This document shows, one piece after another, positions 47,201 through 56,870 of a stretch of DNA of 64,000 nt. Made by a program: the position numbers and the translations under genes. This DNA comes from Linnemannia schmuckeri (Eukaryota > Mortierellomycota > Mortierellomycetes > Mortierellales > Mortierellaceae): contig JANATG010000014.1 of NCBI GenBank assembly GCA_029449235.1, positions 1,426,001 through 1,490,000 on the forward strand, in the 5' to 3' direction. Position 1 is the first letter of the stretch, and every line of letters begins with the position of its first letter. Below the pieces are notes generated by a model. It had not been told where the DNA came from. It searched no databases and worked only from the letters and a program-made list of their open reading frames with translations.

Positions 47201-47587
47201 GTATTGCTGTTGTTGCTGTTGTGATTGGTGTTGTTGCTGTTGATGTGAGGAGCGATGTTGATTGGAAGACGAGTTGTCTACAGAGGAAGAAGAATCTTGT
47301 TCAGCCATAAGGTCAAACAGTTGCTGCTGGTGTGGCAGAAAGGGAAGAGAGTGCTCCTGTGAGAGAGGGATGGCGGGCTGGCTGAGAGAGCGGGAGTGGC
47401 TGTGGGTAAAGCCTGTTGAAGTGGACATGGTATGGGTGATGGAAGGTAGTGGTGAGGGAGAGAGTGGAAGTATGAAGGAGTCGTCGGGAGGAGGAGTAGT
47501 GCAGTTCTTGTCAGGGTTGTTGAAGGTGAGGGATGATTTGTGGGAGTGGGAGTGGGAGTGTCGGGATGGAGTGCCGTCGTCTGCCAT
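38253..47587 (-). CDS. Hybrid histidine kinase: pseudokinase-GAF-PAS-HisKA-HATPase-REC
   Basis: Twelve exons: 47587-46076, 45252-45195, 45040-44841, 44662-44561, 44432-43497, 43402-43333, 43243-43150, 43058-42874, 42781-42703, 42593-40234, 40130-39975 and 39871-38253; every junction keeps frame, 2456 residues. Order: a Ser/Thr/Asn-rich N-terminus enclosing a degenerate protein-kinase-like domain (LHQNGLIHGQLCPTSFRW; IDIYTLGVMFYYQLT across intron 2; AKSSKDRFLSMIQVRKEL); GAF (about 720-925); PAS (ALPCFVWAAEPDD, WFEFTGFPGD, HPDDVAAFQKEV); H-box NFLANMSHELRTPFSGF across intron 9; N-box QILLNLVGNAIKFTH; G-boxes DTGIGIS and GGSGLGLSICLQL; a degenerate receiver (PRILIASTSETTISTLQSYL, KPIRRLKLLRAF); then a true receiver with EDNKVAQMVL, phospho-acceptor D in FFDHHMPNCDG and Lys in YVTKPL. 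A Ser/Ala-rich tail of about 450 residues follows. This resembles fungal group-X type hybrid kinases but no AAA module was seen. Role: phosphorelay sensing (family knowledge); the signal is unknown. Confidence 0.88.
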
Positions 47588-47888
47588 GGAACACAAGGAA
47601 TAGAAGAGAAAGTAAGGGAGGGTTGTTGATTATAATACAAAGGATAGAAGGAAGCGGAAACAAAGGAAGAGGAATGGGATGATGAACAAAGGGAAGGGTA
47701 CGAAGGAGGATGAAGAAGAAGAAATAAATAACATCAAACAAGGGTCGGGGAGGGAGTCGAAGGAGGAAGAGGAGAAAGAGAAAGATTAACAAAGTCAAAA
47801 ACGTGAGCAAAAATATTATGAAAGGGACAAAGGGACAGGCTCAATTGGTTCCTTTTTCTTTCGTCGTTGGTTGGTGCCTCTTCCTTCG

Positions 47889-47927
<39 letters not shown>

Positions 47928-50371
47928 CCTTCCCCTTCTGCACTTCGCATAGATGCATCGGGGGAAAGGGGGACATGATAACATAGGACGACGATGTGTA
48001 TATTTATATCAACGGTCGTCAATGCCATTCTGCCATGTTATCGTCTTCTGCTCTCCCTTGTTTCCTCTATTTCCCTTCAATATTACTATTTTGCACAAAG
48101 AGGGCCCCGTTTTCATCCTTGTCCATAGCCAATGGCCTACTTCTCTCTTCGGTGCATGGCTGCAGTAAGTTCATACCATAGGCCATGCTTGCTGCTATGC
48201 TATGGTACTCATGTCTACAACATCCCTTTAGTTGCATTAGGCCCTCGGCCAATTAAATAGCCAAATACCGGTGTTGTCACCATGCGATCATCATCAATTG
48301 ACATGATTGGCGAGCACTACAAGCACGGCACAGGGCAACAGAAAAAAAAAAAAAAGGTCCAGATCGCCGGTCATCTCTTTCTTTCTCCAAAAGGATGAAA
48401 ACATACAGGAGGTATGTACCCCCTCTTAGTTCAACAACCTAGAGTGAGCAAGTGAACAAGCGAGCGAGGAGGACATAAGAACAGAGATACAAACTAAAAC
48501 GCGCTATCCTGCTTTGTCTCCTCTTTCTTCATCTCTTCTTTTCTATCATCTTACTCAGGCGGCCCTTCAATTTGTTGTTTTTAGTTTTTAATGCAATGGT
48601 GGGTACATCCTATCCCATCAATTATGCAAGGAAGAAAGCAAAGAACATAGAAAAAAACGAAGGAAAGGAGAGTATAAGCACTGGAGAACAAATGAGAAAA
48701 AAAAAGGTGATATACGTTAGAAAATGCCAGAATCATAAAAAGAAAAACTTGAAAAAAAGATGATCCATACTCCGTCTCTTAGTCTCTCCTCTCATTTTAG
48801 GAATGTCGTCTCCGCTTGTTGGAGTTCATCTCCAAAGGGCAGACTCAAAGGAGCTAGTGAGAAATGTATGAGAGGTCAGGAGAATACGAACAACGAGTAC
48901 AACAATCAAGAAAGGGAAACAAGATCTGGCAATGCCTCAAACTTGGTGCCCCTTTTTCATCTCTTCTTTCATTTCATGTGGACTCAGGAACAGAACCACG
49001 GAAAAAGTTGAAAGAAACAAGATTGATTCGCGGCTTTGTTCCTGAATTGTCTGTCAACGTATGACACACCAGATGTCATTCAGGCACAAGAAACGCATAT
49101 GACGGCGAACGCTTTTCGCAGATCACTTTATCGTTCTCTCTTGCCCTTTTTGTTAATAGAAAAGGTTTTTTGGCCACCCTCCTCCTACCCTTTCCCAAGG
49201 GCATAGAAAAAGCAGGTACAACTAACACAATGCGTTCATTGTGCTGCTGATAGTGCCTTACTAGTGTCGATTTTCTTTGTAGTTATTTTCATTTTCATTT
49301 TTCATCGCCCGCGATTGAATCTCGTCGTTCCTGCATATGCCATCAAAATACCCCGTCCGCCTGTCTGTGTGTACCCTGCCTGGCAGGCTTCCACCTGCTC
49401 CTCCATCTTCCTCCCTGCCCCAGACCAGAGAAGGAAATGGAAGAGTAAACAAGTGACAAATCCAACTCAACCTTTTCTTCCATCGGCTCACAATTTTCCT
49501 TCTCGTTACTCAGTTCGCCAAATCGCGTTCCTTCCAGAAAACTCTATCGTGCATTTTCTCTCCTTATGTGTTCCACTCTCTTCCTTGTAGTCTTGCCCAA
49601 GAGAATTCTCCTTGGCTACAAGTGATGCCAGCATATCCAGTGCATCGACTCATTTTTGTCTGTCGAAGACGACAGGTTCTTTTCTTGAAGATGCAGATAC
49701 AGACTTTGAATCCTAGTGACAATGACACCAATCATCCAAAACAAAAAAGAAAAAGAGAGAAACAGGGCAAAATGTCAGGCACAAGAAACATGACCAAGAC
49801 TCAGTTAAGCAATCAACTCGCCTCTCCAGGATAAAGAGCGCACGATCGCCGCAAGAACTACCTCTGACGCTGCAGGACTCTGGCCGTTGTTGTTACCTTC
49901 TTTCTCATGTGCAACATCGATGTCAGCGTCGTTAGAGACAAGAGGTCAAAGACCTCGATCGGGCCAGCGCTTCATCTTTGCCTATAGTTAACGGCATGAT
50001 TGGAAGGGGTGTGAGAGAAATGGTTAGTTCGATATCTCCCTCTTTTGCCCGTAGACGGTGGACACCCATTACAAAACAGCGCTTCATTTTTTCTCTCAGG
50101 GGGTTGGCGGCAAGGGGGTAGCGAACAAACAGACAAAGCAAAGATGGACAACAATGACGACATGTCATCTGCCCAGCCCCTTACCTCCACTCTTCTCACA
50201 CTTTCCTTCACCCTCCTATTTTATAGCATTCATGAACAAACCTGGACATGGTAAACACGATTTGTGTTGGGTTGGGTGCAGCATATAAGCAGCTCTCTTT
50301 TTTATTGATGAAGAAAAGACCCTTGTGATTTTGAATAAAAATCATCTTTCTTTCTCGTTATTCTTTTGTCC
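47588..50371. other. Long intergenic region with 37-nt poly-T tract
   Basis: About 2.8 kb. The first part is the promoter and leader of the histidine kinase gene (purine-rich on plus, 47600-47800). A T run occupies 47891-47927 and an A run about 48341-48355. Open frames between 48.5 and 50.3 kb are short, Lys- or Ser-rich and unlike any family I know. No tRNA or ncRNA was recognised. Confidence 0.5.
47891..47927. repeat. Poly-T tract (37 nt)
   Basis: The longest homopolymer in the window, about 300 bp upstream of the histidine kinase ATG. Exact length may be affected by sequencing slippage. Confidence 0.9.
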
Positions 50372-51414
50372 CTACATTTTGCAGTAGATCTCAAACAAGT
50401 TCCGACACTTGGAGTCGTCCCACAATCCACAAAAGAGACCTTCCTCCGACAAGAAGATAAATCCTGGAGCTAACTTGGGGCGAGGAAAATCGCGGTATGG
50501 ATGCTCGTCGACATTGTACTCGAAAACAAACCACATTGAATGGTCTTCTGCTGGAATCCTGATCGGGGCTCCATTGTCTGCTGTAAACTAAAATAATGGG
50601 TAAGATCGGCCGAGTAAAACTGTTACAATCAAGTTTTTTCACCCATTCAATGTTTATTTTTTTATTTTTTATTTTTTTTTTCATACCAACGTTTTGTAAG
50701 AAATCCATGACAGCACATCACAGCGCTCAACTTACGATCGAGTTGAGGTAATGACCCTTCATCGCCGTGAAGACGACTATGGCTGCCAGGCGAGAACTAG
50801 TGGTGTCGATAGAAATGGCGCCGAGCTGAGCATTGAATGGGCCAAAGTATGTTAACTGGTGGAACCGCTCGCATGCTCGGAGAGAGCGTGATGGTCTGGG
50901 GACTACTTGTTGCGCTGCTGGGCTGTGGCGGGTGGGAATCATCCTGAGGGGGGCGTCGAAATGGCGCTGATACTGGGAGCCGATTTCTTGTTCGCCATTA
51001 AGGAGGTATGCGACGAGTTGCTGATACAGAAAAATGTCGGTGAAGATATCCAAACAGTCGGTCGAGTTCTGTTGGTGGAGCTTACCGTTTGTCGAGAGAG
51101 ACCAGGGCCAGGCTTGTTGAACGAGATGTTCAATATCGAGCTGAAGCACCTGGTAGAGGTGTACCCTAATTTGATTGGTTTGTATCGGCAAGGCACTCGA
51201 TTCATGCGACAAACAGTCGTGTCATCTCATTTTCGATCCAATTGTTCAATGCACGCCTCAACTACACATGGACAGATCCAACCTGAAGGGTCTTGGTGGC
51301 ATGGGTCTTGCAAAGCTGTCCGCCCTCCTGGATGGCAGACTTGACATTGACGGTATGGCTGGCCCCGCGATCGGGGTCTTTGGTGACCCTGAGTCGAGAT
51401 GATTTATTGCGCAT
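50372..51414 (-). CDS. Hypothetical three-exon protein
   Basis: Model: exons 51414-51266, 51165-50736 and 50587-50372, all GT..AG, frames 0-2-0 consistent, 264 residues. Exon 1 starts MRNKSSRLRVTKDPDRGASH. Exon 2 contains VVHLYQVLQLDIEHLVQQAW and HQLTYFGPFNAQLGAISIDT. Exon 3 is FTADNGAPIRIPAEDHSMWF, then PRPKLAPGFIFLSEEGLFCG, ending LFEIYCKM. Exons 2 and 3 look strongly coding; exon 1 and its GTAGTT donor are weaker. No domain, membrane segment or signal peptide was recognised. Exon 3 has a compact Trp/Phe/Pro-rich fold-like pattern. It could also be a partly decayed gene. Confidence 0.5.
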
Positions 51415-52100
51415 TTCACATAAAATATTTTATTTCGGCCGCTAAACCCCGATTAGCCAGCTTTTCACGACTACGTTTTTGTTCCAAACTCATGCAAACC
51501 CCGCTCACAACCGGATTAGTGGCTAATTTTTTTACTCATTTTGGTTGAGAGGCACAATAAGTTTGTTCTGCTTATTCCTGATATCTTCCTTCTCCTGCTT
51601 CTTGTCCCTTGAATCGCTGTCGTCATCCTGTTGGCAGCTCCTACACTTTTCTTCTTTTTCTTCCCGACGGAGTTCCGTGTTCCCTCTGAGAGCTACGGTG
51701 GTAATATCAATCTGACGCTTTCCGACGTGAGAATGGTTCCCTTGTCCGAGAAGTATGAACGAAACTGATTGGGTGTTGTATTGTGGCCAGTGTAAAACGG
51801 CATCTCGGATTTAATAACCGACTATGAAGAACCATCATTAAAATTTTCTGTTGGCCGTAATAGCATTTCTTATGACGATGATGATTAATACTATCAAAAC
51901 GACTTATCAAAAAGAACATCTTACCGGAATCTCGGACCTATCGGGAATATTGGCCGTTCTAAGTTGTAGTGCTGCCGCAAGTCGTCCTTGGAGGCCATCT
52001 AAGCGACCATTTGAGGTGGGTTCAACAGTCGTGAACGTTGGTCGCTGGTGTTGAAAGATCGCCCGGGAAGGTGTGCTAGAGAAACCATATCCTCATCATC
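51415..52100. other. Spacer, no gene seen
   Basis: About 690 bp upstream of the hypothetical gene on the minus strand. Short frames only. Confidence 0.4.
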
Positions 52101-52102
52101 GA

Positions 52103-53000
52103 TCACTTCTTGCGCTTCTTCCATATACTTCGCAAGCAGGATGTCAAGTTGTCGAGTTCGTCTGGCGATGTGGCGATGTTGGTGATGATGCTGCGGCTCC
52201 TGGCAAGATCCAAACTTTTGATATTCTTAGAATAATCACTGTTGCTCACAGTGGCAAGCAGAAGAAGTTGCTCCTCGGTGGTGAACTCCATCGAGGTCAG
52301 AATGTCGTTCTTGGGCATAAGAGGAAGCGCTCCTGGAAGGTATGGAGTGTTCTCTGGAGAACAGACCGAATGCCCGGGTATAGTAGTAGGTCAGAGGACG
52401 ATAAAACCGCCACGCATTCAAGTTCAACGTCGTTGGTGATTAGCCTTGGGTTGGTGGCGTGGATGTGGCCAATGGCGGAATCAGCCTCGGCCTTGCACAC
52501 GATGGCGTTAGAAAATTGTGTCCGAAGTCCGACAATGAACCGATCCTTGGAATCCGATGTGAGGACTTATAGTGGTAGCAACTTGATCTGGGCGTTTTCG
52601 AAAAGCGTTCGTGACGACCAGACTCCATTCAACGACCGTTCGATAACGACCTTGATCGCGTGTTCAACATATCTGGCAGCTTTTTCCTGGTCACGGATTC
52701 TGGTGTCCGTCCAAAATTGGGGATGGTCTGGGCAGGCAAGAACTCTCCTGCGAGGAGACAGGCCGCCATCTGGCACCCAGCAGCGAACGGGTTCGGGGCC
52801 GATAGTTGTTTTTGATCATTTCGTAGAGCTCTGCATCGTAGGTTTCCGGCAGGTATAACTCCAGATACTTGTTGTGCAAGTCGCTCAGTGACGAGGGCTT
52901 ACCCAACAAGTACCGTTTCGACTTTAAGAATGCAAGCTTTTTGCGGAAGACAATGAGAAAAGTCAAAAATTTATTGAAAAGGAGTAGGTGTTGGTGGTGG
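52103..53000 (-). pseudogene. Decayed gene of unknown family
   Basis: Minus-strand protein-like blocks in order, each in a different frame: KYLELYLPETYDAELYEMIK (about 52800-52870); DHPQFWTDTRIRDQEKAARY, then VVIERSLNGVWSSRTLFENA ending at a stop near 52567; SKDRFIVGLRTQFSNAIVCK, then ECVAVLSSSDLLLYPGIRSV to a stop near 52297; and MPKNDILTSMEFTTEEQLLL, then IATSPDELDNLTSCLRSIWK to 52103. Clean introns do not explain the shifts, so at least three frame lesions are inferred. The blocks look like one soluble helical protein; no family was recognised. Confidence 0.5.
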
Positions 53001-54568
53001 GTTTGACGATATGAGGGTGGTGAAGGAGCTGATGATGTGGTGGACGGAAGAGGACCATCGAGTAATGAAGGCTTTTGGGTGAATACAGGGGTGGTAGGCG
53101 TGTGCAGAGAAGTGGTAGGACTGTGAAAAGAAGGGGCAAAGGACGAATGGAGGAGAGAAGGAAGAGAGAGGGTATGAGAGAAAGATGGATTGTTATTAAT
53201 TTGTAACAATAATGAGGAGGAAGAGATGTCATGGGAAATTGCACACATTTGCAGATCAGTCCGGGACGGACCAATCAGGGGAAAACAGCGCACGGTGATT
53301 GCATTATGGATGCAAGTCATCAATACCTCTGAATGTCAATACTCCAGAAAAGGAAAAACGGTACCCATTAAGCATTCAACATTTATCCAACAAGGTGTAC
53401 ATACAATTAATACACGGCAAATCGCACACTTTACACTACTCACATTGTATATTTTAGTCTTGCGCTGTACAACCAGAAGAAAATAGGTGCACAAGGGACA
53501 GGGGAAATACTAGCTCGGCTAGTTGTTCTCCAAAGAAGAGGTTTGCGGATCAAATTTTTTCCGCTCGTCGCCATCACATCAACACAAGGCAAGGGTCAAT
53601 GGCAGCCATAACGAACGCCCGCAGTCATTGTTTCCGCCTAATAGTGATCAAAGATCAGCCTAAGGTGCATAATGACTGCGAAACATATGTCTGCGCAAAA
53701 AATAAGCTTAGATAGCGTCAGCCAATGAAAAAAAGAGGTACGAGTTACTCGTAAACTTCCTTGACCTCAAGAATGGTGGCAAGTTGACCAGTCAGTTCTC
53801 CGATGGCAAAGAAGCGAGCCATGGCGGCAGAAATAGAGTTTATGTATGAGAGGAGTCCAGATATTGTTGCAGGCCCTTTTGAGTAGGGTGATTCGGGTCA
53901 AGACTTTGTTGTCTGAGTCGACGGGCCAATTGTCGACATGCTAGAAAGTCAAACTCCCCGATTATCCTTGAATGCAAGCCCGGAAATGGCGACGCACGTA
54001 GGCGAGGGCTGAGGTACAGAATCGCAACTTCTTTTGATGACAAGTAACAACAGCGAGCAATTATTTTATTTGCGCTCTTGTGGGGAGGGTCATGAACATA
54101 AAAAAAAAAAAGCAAGACGGTGATAAGGGAGAATAATAGTTGAAATAAAGAAAATAAAAATAAAAAGGGAAAAGGAAGGAGGTTTGTTGTAGCTTTGTTC
54201 CCCATAGTGAACACGCGCCTTCGAACATCTTGACACCTTGTATCAGCATTGACCCTTGCTAGTGAGTGAGCCCTTCTTGAAATGCATTTCGCCAAAGTTG
54301 GAAAAATTATCACGTACAATATCAATGAAATGAATCTGCAGCAGTCATGTACGTATGTTTGCTTCTCTGTGTATGTGCGACTTTGATTTTTCCAATTCAA
54401 TTTTGAGCACACGAAGGAAGGAAGGAAGGAAGGAGAAGGCAAAAGTGTGGGACATGACTTCATAACTCTTCTCTTTCCTTCTTTCCTTCTTTAATCCACA
54501 ACAAACAACCTTTATTCGCTCTCTTCCTACCTCCCGCTAATACGCCCTTCTTCACACTCATTCACACT
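53001..54568. other. Intergenic region with unassigned short frames
   Basis: About 1.57 kb. On the minus strand, a 25-codon frame (53822-53745) starts in a near-ideal context, GCCGCCATGG, and reads MARFFAIGELTGQLATILEV before TAA. A donor-like GTAACT overlaps its end, so it could be a first exon. An overlapping frame reads WPVDSDNKVLTRITLLKRAC (about 53855-53925). Neither is enough for a gene call. A GGAA tandem run sits at about 54415-54432, and the last 100 bp are CT-rich promoter-like sequence of the SWIB gene. Confidence 0.35.
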
Positions 54569-56331
54569 ATGGCCAACGTACAGCAGTACCGTCGACAAAT
54601 TACAGGTAATTCTCAATCACACTCTCACCACACCAACACACTTTCCGTCACATGCATACAAACATATACCTTACGCTTGGAACACAACAACCACACTGGA
54701 CTCGAAGACGCAAATTCAAACTCACCTTTGTCAAAGAGGACTGGGCTGTGCCATCTGCAACACGTTCAGCAGCAACACTCAACAGCGATCAACTCTACCG
54801 TTTTGGTTGCAGCTAGATCCCGCATGACTACAGGGCGTGGCATGTTCGTGTTCCATGACCCACTTTGTTTGCAATGAAAGAAGGCGATAACCACAAGAGT
54901 CTGTAGTCATCTGAATGGAAAAGTCTCTTTGAAAAGCGCTGTGTCTCTTCTCCTTTCTGCTCCCTGCTCCCCTTGGCGCCCGGTGCTACTTCTCTCATTC
55001 TCTCTCCCGTCTTTTACGGGAATACAATACTTTATAACTAATCAAACCACTTTATTTCACTCTATACTTATTAGACCTGATTCGGCAGGCAGACATCACT
55101 ACTGTATCGGCGCGCAGTATTCGGAAAAAAGTCGAGGCCTTGGAGCGCACCGACCTGGCTCCTGTCAAGGAACAGTTTGATGACCTTGTGATGGAAATCT
55201 ATGAGCAGATCACAGACGAGGTAAACTTTAACGATCCTGCACATCGCTTTTTTCTTGAGCTATAATGACACCATAGGGCAAATTGTTCGTGGATTAACCT
55301 ATGTTGACACTTTATTATTGGCTATAGAACGAACGGCTAGTGCTGAGTGGAGGACCAACGACCCAGCAACACAATGGAGTGGAACAGCAGCACGCACAGA
55401 TCCAATCCATCTACATGCCAGCGGTGCCACAGCAAGCACCAGCACCACCAGTACAAAACGCCTTTGGCGGATTCGCTCTCCCACCAACATCCTATGTTGC
55501 ACCCAAGCCGGCAACACCGCCGGTCAAGAGGTCTCCATCGGGTAAACAACCTGTGACGCCTGAAAGCAGCCGGGAATCAGATGATGAATCGGATGCATCT
55601 TACTCGTCTGTGGAAGGATCAAGCAAGAAGCGGCCACCAAAGAAGGAATCGTCCAAAAAGTCGTCATCATCATCGGCAGCAAAGAAGAGGAAGGAGGCGG
55701 ATAAAAAGAAGGACACAAAGAAAAGGTCGAGCTCGAGTAAGGACAAGGACAAGGATGACGATGAGCCAAAGAAGAAGCGAGCCAAGCCGCTCAACGAGGA
55801 CGGAACAGAGAAAGTCAACGGATTCACTCGTCCTTATGCCATTAGCGACACGCTCTACAATATCATTGGAAAGTATGGCGAAACAGGACCTTCAGGACGT
55901 ATTGAGGTACTATATTGGTCTCTTGCTGTCACTGTTTTCTCAGAACTCGAAATTACCCAATATACCTCAGAGGATCTCGTCACTTACCTCCTGTAATTTA
56001 AACTGTAATGATATAGATGCCTAGACATCAAGTGGTCAAGTTCTTGTGGGCATATATCAAGGAGAACAATCTTCAGGATGAAAAGGGTATGCGTTAATAC
56101 ATTGCTTGCAATCAAACGGGAAACATACAGGACATGCTGTCACGACTATCGCTTTCCTGACCCCAACTATCTCCACTTCCCCTGACTTATGTAGACAAGC
56201 GCGACATCAATTGCGACGACAAGATGAAGGCGCTGTTTGGGCTGGACAAGATCAACTGCTTTTCAATGAACAAGTACATTGGAGCTCACTTGATCAAGCC
56301 CGAGGACGTGGTCCAACCACACGCAGCTTAG
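54569..56331 (+). CDS. DEK_C and SWIB/MDM2-domain chromatin protein
   Basis: Five exons: 54569-54605, 55075-55220, 55328-55906, 56017-56086 and 56195-56331, in frame, 322 residues. The N-terminus (about 1-60) is a DEK_C-like helical domain (TDLIRQADITTVSARSIRKK). A Lys/Ser/Glu-rich linker with nuclear-localisation-like clusters (KKRPPKKESSKKSSSSS, then PKKKRAKPLNEDG) leads to a SWIB domain (about 220-315): GFTRPYAISDTLYNIIG, PRHQVVKFLWAYIKENNLQD, KMKALFGLDKINCFSMNKYI, ending with GAHLIKPEDVV. This is the layout of yeast Tri1/Uaf30-like proteins; Uaf30 belongs to the RNA polymerase I upstream activating factor. A nuclear, DNA- or chromatin-associated role is inferred. The 469-nt first intron is long for this window. 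Confidence 0.92.
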
Positions 56332-56870
56332 TAATAACGACATACCGGATCATGAATCAACACACGTGAAGCTTACGAACGGATCACCGAGCAACACTCA
56401 ACTTTATTCTTGCGGACGACTCCCACGCTGCTGTTGCGACAAGAAATCGACACCGCGATCGTGTTTTCCCTTTTTTGCAATTTTGTTTCTTGAGTTTATG
56501 GACTGGACTCGGTACTGGAGGCGACAGTAGTTGGCGTGGATACTGTGTATATTTCATTTGCACTGGTTCAAAACTAGGATTTGTGTATTTTGCGGAACAA
56601 AATAATACTTGCAAATGACTAGTTCGTGGTTGTCACTTTCACAAATACAAATACAAACGACGACAATTGCTCAAGAAAATTGATGATTGCTCGTGCGGAG
56701 GTGTAAGAGTTCAGGGAAGAAGCCCAAAAAGTGAATTTAACGTTGTCAATAGTAATACTTATTGACAGCAAAAGAAGGGTTCATCTTCTTCAAAGTCGCC
56801 ATTGGTTCTTGTCTTTTTTTTTTTTTTTTCTCTTTTTTTAAATGGCTAGCAGAAAAAAACGATTATTTGT
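56332..56870. other. Convergent intergenic region, SWIB gene / NACHT gene
   Basis: About 540 bp downstream of both genes. A T run lies at about 56816-56829. If the NACHT gene once continued into pentapeptide and WD40 repeats, that sequence is missing here: no WD40-like frame was seen. Confidence 0.55.

Noticed and set aside
53840..54463. 207-codon minus-strand frame with hydrophobic stretches
   Set aside because: It passes through A/T runs and simple sequence giving Phe/Leu strings and shows no family motif or splice support.
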